From contig NZ_CP044545.1 of assembly GCF_008935075.1 (NCBI RefSeq), positions 2,917,587 to 2,981,586 on the forward strand: a stretch of DNA of 64,000 nucleotides, given 5' to 3'. This stretch comes from Pradoshia sp. D12. GTDB taxonomy: Bacteria; Bacillota; Bacilli; Bacillales; Pradoshiaceae. A program made the position numbers and the translations under genes. Positions 51,473 through 62,157 of the stretch are shown here, piece after piece (position 1 is the stretch's first letter; each line of letters begins with the position of its first letter). The notes under the pieces were generated by a model. It was not told where the DNA came from, did not search any database, and saw only the letters and a list, made by a program, of their open reading frames with translations.

Positions 51473-51781
51473 TCATGAAAATAAATCTTTGAATTCTTCA
51501 AGCCCTGAAGCCATATTTTTCTTCATAGCCTCACCTTCTTTTAATGCCTCTATTGTCGCATAATTCATATAATGTGCCACTTTGACACTCATAATATCTT
51601 GAAAAATTTCATATGCCCTTATTTCAGGATTAGGTTTCTTCCATTTTTTATTCGTTAAATACATCCAAATATCGTTTCCCTGAACCTCCGGATAACCTAA
51701 CAATTGAAATTCTTCTTGTTTACTTTTTAAAGCTGGTAACATTTCTGAACGAAATTTCTCATACGGATGCTGTCTGTCCAA
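51473..51781 (-). CDS. comN: Post-transcriptional regulator ComN
   Basis: About 102 residues. B. subtilis ComN (YrzD) promotes accumulation of the comE competence mRNA and is located at poles through DivIVA. The conserved body is EEFQLLGYPEVQGNDIWMYLT, then NKKWKKPNPEIRAYEIFQDIM. I choose TTG 51781 because GGAGG lies nine bases upstream; the ATG ten codons earlier has no site and would place that ribosome site inside the gene. Confidence 0.85.
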   Translation of the reverse strand: MDRQHPYEKFRSEMLPALKSKQEEFQLLGYPEVQGNDIWMYLTNKKWKKPNPEIRAYEIFQDIMSVKVAHYMNYATIEALKEGEAMKKNMASGLEEFKDLFS

Positions 51782-51912
51782 TTTAATCGTCCTCCAACCC
51801 TCATTTTTCATAGATATTCACTTTTTCTGTGAAGCTTGTCATGGTTAGTCCATTTGCATGCATATAGATAATTGTATATGATTGCTGCTTGTTTGAGAAG
51901 GAGGGGAATTGA

Positions 51913-53478
51913 ATGTCCAAGTTTATAAGGGGAACTGTTATCTTATTGATTGCAGGATTCATTACGAAGATCTTAGGATTTATTAATCGAATTGTGATTG
52001 CCCGCTTTATCGGTGAAGAGGGCGTCGGTCTATATATGATGGCATTGCCATCATTATATCTAGTGATTGCAATCGTTCAGCTTGGAATGCCCATTGCAAT
52101 CTCAAAATTTGTGGCAGAGGCAGCAGCAAAAGGGGATCATCATAAAACAAAGAAAATACTGGTTGTGTCCTTATGTGTGACCGGAAGTCTTTCTCTAATT
52201 TTCACCCCATTACTATTTATGTTTGCTCCATACTTATCAACTCATGTATTCACAGACTCCAGAACTTTACTGCCTTTATTGGCGATTGCACCAATTGTAC
52301 CAATAACGGCTGTTTCAGCTGTCTTGCGCGGATACTTTCAAGGGAAACAAAATATGAAGCCCTATGCGATTTCAAATATTATTGAACAAATTGTACGTAT
52401 TTCAATGATAGCCGCATTGACGAAAGCCTTTTTGCCCTATGGAATTGAATATGCAGCTGCCGGTGCCATGGTAGCCTCAGTCATTGGAGAAATTGCCTCT
52501 TTGCTATATTTAATGTTGATGTTTAAATTTAAAAAGAGTTTCAGAATGAGAAAACAATTTTTCAACTATGTTTCATCTGGTAAAGATACATTAAAGGAGC
52601 TTTTATCCATTGCCATTCCTACTACAGGAAGCAGGATGATCGGATCTATTACTTGGTTTTTTGAACCGATTGTTGTGGCAAGGAGTCTTTTGGCAGCAGG
52701 GGTTGCGACTGGCGTCGCTACTGCACAATATGGTGAACTGGCAGGGTATGCCGTACCATTACTTATGCTTCCTTCCTTTATCACCCATTCACTGGGTACA
52801 TCATTAGTCCCTGCTGTCAGTGAAGCCTATTATAAAGGAAATATCAAACAAGTGATTCACCGGCTGCAGCAGTCGCTCCGATTTGCTTTTTTAAGTGGCT
52901 CCCTAGCCGTGGTCACTCTATATGTACTTGCTGAACCAGTCATGCAGGTCATGTATCATAATGACCATGCCAGCATATATGTACGATTTATGGCACCCTT
53001 TTTTCTGCTCTTCTTTTTTCAAGGTCCTCTTCAGGCTACGTTGCAGGCTCTTAATATGGCCAGAGCGGCTATGTTTAACAGTCTAATTGGATCAATAACA
53101 AAAATCATCTTAATCCTCACACTCGTAACACAGCCGAATATCGGGATTATGGGAGCTGCTATTGCCATCTGTGTATCTACTGTGCTTGTTACTCTTTTAC
53201 ATTTCGCTACTGTTATGAAGAAAATCCACTTAACCATTTACTTGCATGAATACATCATGGCTCTTGTCGTCATGTCCATCTCCGGATTAATCGGACACAT
53301 GCTCTATGAACAATGGTTAATCGGAATCCCTATGATTCAGCGTTTGATTATTTCGATAGCCGTTATCGTAATTGTTTTCGCAATCGGTTGTTTATTGACA
53401 GGCTTAATACGAAAAAAGGAAATCAGGAGAGTTCCTATTATTGGCCCTCTATTATCCAAGATTGCATTATTTCCATAA
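51913..53478 (+). CDS. spoVB: Stage V sporulation protein B (MurJ-like lipid flippase family)
   Basis: A 521-residue polytopic protein with about 14 helices, beginning with RGTVILLIAGFITKILGF and the conserved RFIGEEGVGLYMMALPSL of the MVF/polysaccharide transporter superfamily. SpoVB is required for spore cortex synthesis, probably as a peptidoglycan precursor flippase in the mother cell. GAAGGAGGGG precedes the ATG. It is divergent from comN, conserved in order. Confidence 0.95.
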   Translation: MSKFIRGTVILLIAGFITKILGFINRIVIARFIGEEGVGLYMMALPSLYLVIAIVQLGMPIAISKFVAEAAAKGDHHKTKKILVVSLCVTGSLSLIFTPLLFMFAPYLSTHVFTDSRTLLPLLAIAPIVPITAVSAVLRGYFQGKQNMKPYAISNIIEQIVRISMIAALTKAFLPYGIEYAAAGAMVASVIGEIASLLYLMLMFKFKKSFRMRKQFFNYVSSGKDTLKELLSIAIPTTGSRMIGSITWFFEPIVVARSLLAAGVATGVATAQYGELAGYAVPLLMLPSFITHSLGTSLVPAVSEAYYKGNIKQVIHRLQQSLRFAFLSGSLAVVTLYVLAEPVMQVMYHNDHASIYVRFMAPFFLLFFFQGPLQATLQALNMARAAMFNSLIGSITKIILILTLVTQPNIGIMGAAIAICVSTVLVTLLHFATVMKKIHLTIYLHEYIMALVVMSISGLIGHMLYEQWLIGIPMIQRLIISIAVIVIVFAIGCLLTGLIRKKEIRRVPIIGPLLSKIALFP

Positions 53479-53485
53479 CAATGAA

Positions 53486-54136
53486 CTACTCACTGTTATT
53501 AATATATAGGTCGTCATCTTCTAAACTGCAAAACAGAATTTGTTTTACGTCTGTATAACCTTTTTTAGCTAATTCCTGAATTAGCCAGCTCTCTGATTTT
53601 CCAATCTCTCTAAGATTTTGCTTTTGTATCACTCCATCTTGAATGAGAGCAAAGATTGGACCTGGCTGTTTATTTTTTTTAATTGATTTTTTCTTGTAAA
53701 TCGATAATTTCCCGGAAGGCTCAAAAATGGCAAATTCAACATCACTCATTTTTTCTACTTCTTCATCGCGTAACTGTATAAGCAAATCATCAAAATTATA
53801 ACGCAGCATTCTCATTGCATTTTTGTCAATTTTTCCATTATGTATAATAATAGATGGCTTTCCATCAATCAGTTTGCGGATGAATGGCACTTTAAGTGAT
53901 ATAAAGGCAAGTATAATTTGAATAATGGATATGACTGCTATCGGCAAAATCGCTTTCCACATACTATCATCAGGATTTTCAATAGCTATAACAGCTATAT
54001 CCGCCATCATCATAAAAACGACTAAATCTAGAAGACTTAGCTCTCCTATTTCCCGTTTCCCCATGATCCGAAAAACCAACAAAATAATAACATATAAAAG
54101 GCTAGTACGCCCTATAATTTCCAAATATTCAAGCAA
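53486..54136 (-). CDS. yrbG: DUF421 membrane protein YrbG
   Basis: About 216 residues: three N-terminal helices (SLLYVIILLVFRIMGKREIGELSLLDLV region, then two more to about residue 85) and two cytoplasmic DUF421 domains. KREIGELSLLDLVVFMM and PSIIIHNGKIDKNAMRML are family marks. TTG 54136 is preferred: GGAGGG is eight bases upstream and the length then equals the B. subtilis protein. The frame stays open nearly 300 bases further but overlaps the divergent yrzE. Function unknown; relatives occur in spore germination and stress. Confidence 0.88.
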   Translation of the reverse strand: MLEYLEIIGRTSLLYVIILLVFRIMGKREIGELSLLDLVVFMMMADIAVIAIENPDDSMWKAILPIAVISIIQIILAFISLKVPFIRKLIDGKPSIIIHNGKIDKNAMRMLRYNFDDLLIQLRDEEVEKMSDVEFAIFEPSGKLSIYKKKSIKKNKQPGPIFALIQDGVIQKQNLREIGKSESWLIQELAKKGYTDVKQILFCSLEDDDLYINNSE

Positions 54137-54293
54137 CCTATATTCCCTCCAATCAAATACATCTGTTAGTTTGCTGTTAAATAGAAAAAAATAGTCATTT
54201 GATTGACTGGTTGTACAAAAATACATTCTAAATAAAAATAAACAGAATAAATTATTTATAGAGATCCAATAGAAGATAAGGAGGTTGACCACA

Positions 54294-54677
54294 ATCGAAA
54301 CAAAAAACATAGGTTCTGCCATTTTGTACGGAGTTGTAACCATCTTTATTATGGCTGCTTTGTTCAGCTTATTATTTTCTTTGCTACTTAGATTCACCAG
54401 CATTTCTGAATCTTCTCTAACGTATATCATCATGGCTCTCTCTTTTTTAACTTTGTTTATTGGGGGATTTATATCCGGTGGAAAGGGGAAAAAACAAGGA
54501 TGGCTGCTCGGAGGCAGTACAGGCCTAATCTATACTTTAATTGTTTTCCTCTATCAATATCTGGGGCTTGAGACCGTATTTACATCCACGCAGCTAATCT
54601 ATAATGGCTGTTTTATTATCACGGCTATGATGGGTGGAGTACTGGGGGTAAATATGAACGGCGGATCACGAAACTAA
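54294..54677 (+). CDS. yrzE: YrzE-like membrane protein (TIGR04086 family)
   Basis: About 127 residues with four membrane helices (ILYGVVTIFIMAALFSLLF; YIIMALSFLTLFIGGFISG; a third after GSTGLIYT; ITAMMGGVLGVNM) and the GGKGKKQGWLLGG loop, the TIGR04086 pattern. The start is ambiguous: TTG 54285 lies directly against AAGGAGG with no spacing, while ATC 54294 is at the ideal nine bases. I give the ATC position, with TTG 54285 as the alternative. Function unknown; conserved beside yajC. Confidence 0.75.
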   Translation: METKNIGSAILYGVVTIFIMAALFSLLFSLLLRFTSISESSLTYIIMALSFLTLFIGGFISGGKGKKQGWLLGGSTGLIYTLIVFLYQYLGLETVFTSTQLIYNGCFIITAMMGGVLGVNMNGGSRN

Positions 54678-54706
54678 AAAAACCTAGCCATTCGGCTAGG
54701 TTTTTT
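54676..54706. terminator. Bidirectional terminator between yrzE and yajC
   Basis: AACCTAGCC pairs with GGCTAGGTT around ATTC, with A and T runs on the two sides. Confidence 0.88.
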
Positions 54707-54710
54707 CATA

Positions 54711-55001
54711 TTAATCTTCTTTCGTTGTTGTTACTGGACTTTCTTTTTTCTCAACTACTTGAGAAACAGATCTTCTATCAAATGTTAGACGAGAACCGTC
54801 TGGACTCTTGATAATTACTGTACCTTCATTAATAGAATCAACAGTTCCGTGAAGACCGCCGATCGTCACGACTTTATCTCCTCTTTGTAAGGCAGCTTGC
54901 ATTTGTTCAGTTGCTTTTTGTCTCTTTTGCTGAGGACGGATTAAGATAAAGTAGAAAAACACCAACAGCAAAATCGGTAGCAAAAATTGGGATAATACCA
55001 T
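54711..55001 (-). CDS. yajC: Preprotein translocase accessory subunit YajC
   Basis: A 96-residue protein with one N-terminal helix (FLLPILLLVFFYFILIRPQQ) and a cytoplasmic beta domain starting with the conserved RGDKVVTIGGLHGTVDSI. It joins SecDF in the Sec holo-translocon. It follows tgt, as in most Firmicutes. Confidence 0.96.
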   Translation of the reverse strand: MVLSQFLLPILLLVFFYFILIRPQQKRQKATEQMQAALQRGDKVVTIGGLHGTVDSINEGTVIIKSPDGSRLTFDRRSVSQVVEKKESPVTTTKED

Positions 55002-55038
55002 ATTATTTTCACTCCTTTCATTACATTAGTAAGAATGG

Positions 55039-57230
<2,192 letters not shown>

Positions 57231-57318
57231 GGTGACACTTCCATTTCTTTAACTAGTAATCATGCAGCACACTCAAATGGCGGAATTTACATCTCTATCT
57301 ATGACGACAACATTTAAT

Positions 57319-57525
57319 TCATTTAAAACGGCTGATGATATAAAAAAATACTGATAATAAGATACTGACAATAATAGACGTCATAATAGGAAAATAAAAT
57401 GTAGTATTTCCTTTTTTTAATAAAATATCACCCGGAAGCCGTCCAATTTTAATGAATTGCATTAAAAAACCAACCACAAAAATGGCCACACCTATCATCA
57501 TAATCGTTTTTGGTAAATGATTCAT
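57319..57525 (-). CDS. yrzS: DUF2905 membrane protein (YrzS-like)
   Basis: A 68-residue protein with two helices ([19 protein letters not shown] and [20 protein letters not shown]) joined by [18 protein letters not shown], the DUF2905 signature. It overlaps the ruvB stop by four bases (ATGA), so it is translationally coupled to ruvAB. Function is unknown. Confidence 0.9.
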   Translation of the reverse strand: MNHLPKTIMMIGVAIFVVGFLMQFIKIGRLPGDILLKKGNTTFYFPIMTSIIVSILLSVFFYIISRFK

Positions 57526-58523
57526 GAATTTGGCACTTCCAAATTGAAATGGCGATACACATGTTCAGTCACAATCCGGCCGCGAGGGGTACGCTGCATA
57601 AATCCAATCTGCATCAAATAGGGCTCATACACATCCTCTATCGTTCCGGATTCTTCCCCAATTGTAGCTGCAATCGTATCCAGCCCTACAGGTCCGCCTT
57701 TAAACTTCTCTATAATTCCAAGCAATAACTTTCTATCAATCTGGTCAAGTCCAACCTTATCAACCTGCATTAATTCCAAAGCATAATCAGCTAAACCAAA
57801 CTGAATATCTCCGTCGCCACGTACCTGTGCAAAGTCACGCACTCTTCTAAGCAATCTATTTGCAATCCTTGGCGTGCCCCTGGACCTGCGGGCAATTTCG
57901 CTCGCCGCTGATTCCTCAATAGCCGTATCCAGTACCTGGGCTGTACGTGTCACAATTTCCCGCAGCTGTGACTCAGTATAATACTCCAACCTGGATATGA
58001 CACCGAAACGGTCACGTAATGGTGCTGATAAAGCACCTGCTCTTGTTGTGGCTCCCACAAGGGTGAAAGGAGGCAAATCCAATCGAACAGAACGCGCTCC
58101 CGGTCCTTTACCGATTACGATATCGAGGCAAAAATCCTCCATCGCTGGATACAATACCTCCTCAACAGATTTTGGCAGTCGATGGATTTCATCAATAAAT
58201 AAAACCTCACCAGGCTGAAGAGAACTTAAGATAGCAGCTAAATCGCCAGGGCGTTCAATAGCAGGTCCAGATGTAGTCCGAATTTCCACTCCCATTTCAT
58301 TCGCAATGATTGTGGCCAATGTCGTTTTACCAAGTCCCGGTGGGCCATACAGCAGCACATGGTCAAGCGCCTCTTCTCTCATTTTGGCTGCTTCAATAAA
58401 TACACGCAAATTCTCTTTTACTTTATCCTGCCCAATATATTGTTCAAGTGAATGGGGTCTCAGACTATATTCAAACGTCTCATCCTGATTTTGTGCATGC
58501 AGGTCCATGATTCGCTCTTCCAA
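57522..58523 (-). CDS. ruvB: Holliday junction branch migration ATPase RuvB
   Basis: About 333 residues. AAA+ motor: Walker [16 protein letters not shown], Walker [11 protein letters not shown], sensor [21 protein letters not shown], then the winged helix domain with [11 protein letters not shown] use TTG 58523, eight bases after AGGAGG; a GTG three codons earlier overlaps that site. It works with RuvA to move four-way junctions. Confidence 0.97.
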   Translation of the reverse strand: MEERIMDLHAQNQDETFEYSLRPHSLEQYIGQDKVKENLRVFIEAAKMREEALDHVLLYGPPGLGKTTLATIIANEMGVEIRTTSGPAIERPGDLAAILSSLQPGEVLFIDEIHRLPKSVEEVLYPAMEDFCLDIVIGKGPGARSVRLDLPPFTLVGATTRAGALSAPLRDRFGVISRLEYYTESQLREIVTRTAQVLDTAIEESAASEIARRSRGTPRIANRLLRRVRDFAQVRGDGDIQFGLADYALELMQVDKVGLDQIDRKLLLGIIEKFKGGPVGLDTIAATIGEESGTIEDVYEPYLMQIGFMQRTPRGRIVTEHVYRHFNLEVPNS

Positions 58524-58535
58524 GTTGTCCACCTC

Positions 58536-59147
58536 CTATTTCAACATAAGCTGTAATGCACCTTTTATATATTCTTCCGTTGTTTTCTCCTCTTTTTCAA
58601 GCTTCGGCACCAATTTCTTAACTTCTTTCTCGGAGTAACCAAGTGCCTGCAAAGCAAGCAATGCTTCTTCCAATGCAATATTCTTGGTGGAGTAGCTCAA
58701 TTCTTTTCCATCTGCTGTTTGGAATAAATCAGGGAATGCATCTGGAGAAACATCTTCAAGCTTCCCTTTTAGGTCAAGGATCATTTGTCTTGCGGTTTTC
58801 TTTCCAATGCCCGGAAATTTAACAAGAAACTTCTCATCCTCAGATTCAATGGCTTCCACAACCTGATCGACTCTTCCACTCGCGAGTACAGCAAGCGCAC
58901 CTTTTGGCCCGATACCTGTGACATTTAATAATTTTATAAACAGTTTCTTTTCTTCTCTTGAACTAAAACCGTACAGTGCCTGTAAGTCTTCACGTACATA
59001 GTGATGTACGTATATTTTCTTTTCCTCGTTCGTTCCGGAAAATACAAATGGATTTGGCGCATGAATTAAATAACCAATCCCGTTATTCTCGACTACTATA
59101 TATTCAGGACAGACATAGTCTATCCGACCTTTTATAAAATCGTACAA
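58536..59147 (-). CDS. ruvA: Holliday junction-binding protein RuvA
   Basis: A 203-residue tetrameric junction binder. The N-terminal OB domain starts [12 protein letters not shown]; the helix-hairpin-helix pairs are [16 protein letters not shown] and [16 protein letters not shown]; the flexible domain III ends the protein and contacts RuvB. The start is TTG with GAGAGG upstream. ruvA-ruvB are 12 bases apart. Confidence 0.97.
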   Translation of the reverse strand: MYDFIKGRIDYVCPEYIVVENNGIGYLIHAPNPFVFSGTNEEKKIYVHHYVREDLQALYGFSSREEKKLFIKLLNVTGIGPKGALAVLASGRVDQVVEAIESEDEKFLVKFPGIGKKTARQMILDLKGKLEDVSPDAFPDLFQTADGKELSYSTKNIALEEALLALQALGYSEKEVKKLVPKLEKEEKTTEEYIKGALQLMLK

Positions 59148-59244
59148 CGTTTACCTCTCCTCTAATTCGACTGTAAACCATTGTACCATACTACATTTAA
59201 CCATTATACACTACCAGCACAAATGTTTGATTTTTTGATTTTTA

Positions 59245-59292
59245 AGAAAACAGCCAAAAGAGCTGTCGCAGGCAAACGATCAGCTCTTTTAT
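59245..59292 (-). terminator. Terminator of bofC
   Basis: AAAAGAGCTG pairs with CAGCTCTTTT on the minus strand; the tail GGCTGTTTTC is only partly T-rich. Confidence 0.7.
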
Positions 59293-59295
59293 AAA

Positions 59296-59844
59296 TTATT
59301 GAAGCGTTTTAGACGTCGGTGTTGAATAAGATTTATAAACTTCCAAGAACTTAAGATATCTTTCTTTATTTACGATTCTAACACCATTCTGCAATTCAGA
59401 TTTTTCAGTGGATTCCAGCTTCTTTAAATCAATTTGATAGAAAGATTGAATGATTTGATCCCTGGCAGGCTTGCCGTTAAAAATAGTAATCGTTCCATCA
59501 GATTTAATCCCAAAATACCCATTTCCCTTTAATAAGGGAGAAATATCATCAACATACGTTTGGAATACAAGCTGCTGATCGTTTTGGTCCACCAATAGCC
59601 ACTTATCATATTTTCTCCAAAAATCATCCATGGAAATAATCGTTTCCTCGATTTTTTCTTCACTCATCTCTCCATCCAAATATACTCGCTGAAGAATGAC
59701 TGTTCGCTGGATTGGAGCAATTCCAAGGACCGGACTATCCTGACCGGCATCGTTTCTAACCGCAACACCTACGTGATCATTCATACCTGGAATGACTATT
59801 AAACAAAACAAACAAGCCACCAGGAAAAAGTACCGTCCATTCAT
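59296..59844 (-). CDS. bofC: BofC, intercompartmental regulator of pro-sigma-K processing
   Basis: A 182-residue secreted forespore protein that restrains the SpoIVB signalling protease, delaying pro-sigma-K cleavage. A signal peptide covers about residues 1-25. Domain 1 contains TVILQRVYLDGEMSEEKIEET and domain 2 has GYFGIKSDGTITIFNGKP, both recognisable as BofC. The last part (ERYLKFLEVYKSYSTP) is slightly longer than the core. Located after ruvA as in B. subtilis. Confidence 0.93.
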   Translation of the reverse strand: MNGRYFFLVACLFCLIVIPGMNDHVGVAVRNDAGQDSPVLGIAPIQRTVILQRVYLDGEMSEEKIEETIISMDDFWRKYDKWLLVDQNDQQLVFQTYVDDISPLLKGNGYFGIKSDGTITIFNGKPARDQIIQSFYQIDLKKLESTEKSELQNGVRIVNKERYLKFLEVYKSYSTPTSKTLQ

Positions 59845-59910
59845 CTAACCCACCTCACTAAGATGTAAATCAACTCTCCACCAGTATCCCCAAAAAATTG
59901 AAATTAATAC

Positions 59911-60035
59911 GAAAAGCTGAGGCGACTGTTCAGGAGCGACAAGCATAAGTAAGAGGCACGCAGGGGACGTCCCTTCCCCGAAGTGGCTATACTTATGACT
60001 CGAGGGCCTAGGAGCCGAAGCTGGATCTCACGAAA
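59911..60035. repeat. Structured repeat, solitary copy 50 kb from the array
   Basis: Same layout as the 8.65-9.45 kb units: AAAAGCTGAGGCGACTG at the left, CATAAG (59944-59949) with CTTATG (59992-59997), GGGGA with CCCC at the tip, and GAAGCTGGAT at the right. It lies upstream of bofC. Confidence 0.85.
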
Positions 60036-60112
60036 AGCTGAGACGACTGCACTAAGGACCAAGGACTAAGAACGCCACGTCCTGCAGCAAAATCTTTGTG
60101 ACTATTGTTTTC
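60036..60112. repeat. Second repeat module next to the solitary copy
   Basis: It starts GCTGAGACGACTGCACTAAG and holds CGCCACGTCCTGCAGC, which corresponds to the GCCACGTCCTGTGGC module of array copy R4. The stem is weaker here because the right arm has changed. Confidence 0.7.
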
Positions 60113-60141
60113 TAGAGAGCGGTCCGCTCTTTGTTTATATG

Positions 60142-60840
60142 TTACCGAATGACATCTTCGTAAGTTACTTGACCTTCTTTTATTCTAATTACATAACCTC
60201 TTAACAAATCTATTTCATGAGAGCAAGCGCAATTAAATACATAGGTGTCACCTAATTTATCCGCTCCAAAATCTTCATGAATATGACCACCTAAATAAAT
60301 GAAGGGGTTCAGGTTCTCTATCTCCATGCGTAACGACTGGCTTCCCACTCGCTCCCCTCCTGTTATTCTGTCCTGTTTCTCGAATAGCGGAGTATGAGCC
60401 ACGATAACCAACGGTTCTTTACTTTTTAGTTGTAAGGTGTTTATTTGCTTACGAAATGCTATTTTCAGTTGATCCTCAGAAAGCTCTCGATTTGTGAAAA
60501 AAGGTGTTTCCTTGATATATTCAAAGCCCGTAAAGTGAATACCCATATGCTCAACGACTTTACCGTGTAAATTTATGCCGCTCTTTATTTCCGAGTCTAC
60601 CCAGTCATCGTTTCCTAACACATAATATATTGGAATATCCAAATGTTTAAAAAGACTCGAGATTTCTTGGGCAGATTCCTCCTGGATTGCTTTAAACATC
60701 TCAAAAGTGACACTAAATGGTTTTGGATATAAGTCACCCGGGAGAATTAACACATCAACATCTTTTTCTCTTATGACTTCTATGATATGTTTATAGATGT
60801 TTCTGTTACCGTGTATATCAGCGACCGAAAGTATATTCAT
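60142..60840 (-). CDS. Calcineurin-like metallophosphoesterase
   Basis: About 232 residues. The two-metal site is complete: ADIHGN, LPGDLY, VLGNDDW, VIVAHTPL and GGHIHEDFG. No membrane helix or signal, so cytoplasmic. ATG 60840 follows AGGAG by 11 bases. Substrate could be a nucleotide or phosphoprotein; the sequence does not tell. It is not part of the conserved ruv-safA order in B. subtilis. Confidence 0.88.
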   Translation of the reverse strand: MNILSVADIHGNRNIYKHIIEVIREKDVDVLILPGDLYPKPFSVTFEMFKAIQEESAQEISSLFKHLDIPIYYVLGNDDWVDSEIKSGINLHGKVVEHMGIHFTGFEYIKETPFFTNRELSEDQLKIAFRKQINTLQLKSKEPLVIVAHTPLFEKQDRITGGERVGSQSLRMEIENLNPFIYLGGHIHEDFGADKLGDTYVFNCACSHEIDLLRGYVIRIKEGQVTYEDVIR

Positions 60841-60981
60841 ATTGATTCGTTCTCCTCTATCTATTCTAATCATTTGGTTTATTATACTGATTTCAGCTGA
60901 TTACTGCGGTCTTTTCTGCTCATATTCATTAGTAAGTATCCTTAGCCTTCAGACAGATATCGCTTCTTTCCAAGCTCATGA

Positions 60982-61016
60982 CAAAAAAGATGAACATCCA
61001 CGACGCTCATCTTTCA
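60982..61016 (-). terminator. Terminator of the kinase-like gene
   Basis: AAAGATGA pairs with TCATCTTT across a 13-base loop on the minus strand, followed by TTTTGTC. Confidence 0.75.
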
Positions 61017-61066
61017 ATTATCTATTGGTTATTTCACTATTCCTTACATTTTTGCACGATTAATTT

Positions 61067-62035
61067 TTACAAAAGCCCTATCTTCGACTTCAATTCTCTA
61101 AAAAAATAGATTCTCTTTGGTAAATCTTCCACGGTAATATCCCAAAGGGAGTCGAGACGACGGTTGGAACTCCATAATTGATCACGGCAGATGCGATTCC
61201 ATTCTCTATAAATATCTGTTGGAAAACTAAGCCCAATCAAAAAGAAAGGATTATCCCGATATTTTTTAAACTGAGGAAAAGTAAGAATCTCTTTCAATGA
61301 GCAATTATTAAAAATTAGCAATCTGTTGGCATACTGTAAATAATCTATCATAGGAAGTGCTTCAGCCATCAAATCAAAATCAATAAGGAGAAGCTCACCA
61401 TCATCTTTTCTAAAAAAATTGTGATGTGCCAGGTCGCCGTGAATGATAACAGGATCTTCATCCACTTCCTCAAGCTCGTATGAACCCAGCTTATCCAATG
61501 CCCATTCTCCCATTCTTAAATACTCGGTCAGCATCGAGTCGGGAATAACTCTGTTGAGCATATTCCTATTAGATGTAAATTCTCCTAATCGTTCTCTCCA
61601 TTTTGACACTTGTGAAAAAGTGTGTTTTTCCACTGTCAAATCATTGATGATCGTAGCAGAGGCCTCATGCATCTTATTTAACAATGTCAAACCTTCTAAT
61701 CGCTCCGAATAATTTTCATACGTAAAGCTTCTTGGATGCTTCGTTAAATATTCTATAAAACCGATTGATTTACCTTTGCATTCAAACGGTTTAATTTCAT
61801 CGGAAAACACATAAGCTCCATTGAACCCTGCTTTTCGCAGCTTTTTTAAAAATTCGAGTTGCATGAGTAATCTTTTTTGATTTACAAATTGTTTGGCGAT
61901 AAATATACCCTTATTTGTACTAACCTTAATCAATCTTGGTTTGATAGCTTTCATCTCATAAACTACGATATTTTGTTGACTTAAATAAGCAAGGAGGCAG
62001 TCTTTTAGACTGCCTCCCTCCTGCTCCCTCATCAT
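61067..62035 (-). CDS. CotS/YsxE-like protein with kinase (APH) fold
   Basis: A 322-residue protein of the aminoglycoside phosphotransferase superfamily. The catalytic-type loop is VIIHGDLAHHNFF and the metal-binding motif LLIDFDLM; the ATP lysine region is FIAKQFV. Relatives (CotS, CotI, YsxE, YutH) are spore coat or mother-cell proteins, and the safA gene just upstream supports a sporulation role. The start ATG 62035 follows AGAAGG and overlaps a TGA that would end an extended SafA frame. A perfect 10-bp stem lies in codons 7-15. Confidence 0.83.
   Translation of the reverse strand: MMREQEGGSLKDCLLAYLSQQNIVVYEMKAIKPRLIKVSTNKGIFIAKQFVNQKRLLMQLEFLKKLRKAGFNGAYVFSDEIKPFECKGKSIGFIEYLTKHPRSFTYENYSERLEGLTLLNKMHEASATIINDLTVEKHTFSQVSKWRERLGEFTSNRNMLNRVIPDSMLTEYLRMGEWALDKLGSYELEEVDEDPVIIHGDLAHHNFFRKDDGELLLIDFDLMAEALPMIDYLQYANRLLIFNNCSLKEILTFPQFKKYRDNPFFLIGLSFPTDIYREWNRICRDQLWSSNRRLDSLWDITVEDLPKRIYFFRELKSKIGLL
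61993..62017 (-). other. Perfect inverted repeat inside the start of the kinase-like gene
   Basis: GGAGGCAGTC (61993-62002) is matched exactly by GACTGCCTCC (62008-62017) with a five-base loop, within the first codons of the gene and downstream of safA. Confidence 0.8.
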
Positions 62036-62157
62036 GATTGACCTTCTTGCTCACTGCTTTCTTCCTGTGTCCTTGGCATATCAAATGCTGCCGGCTCGAT
62101 ATGCGGTATCACATGCTGGCCATCGGGATTGTAGGAAGGAGATCCTGTTTCAAACTG

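Noticed and set aside
54137-54433. N-terminal extension of yrbG by 99 codons
   Set aside because: It overlaps the divergent yrzE start, lacks a ribosome site, and exceeds the family length.
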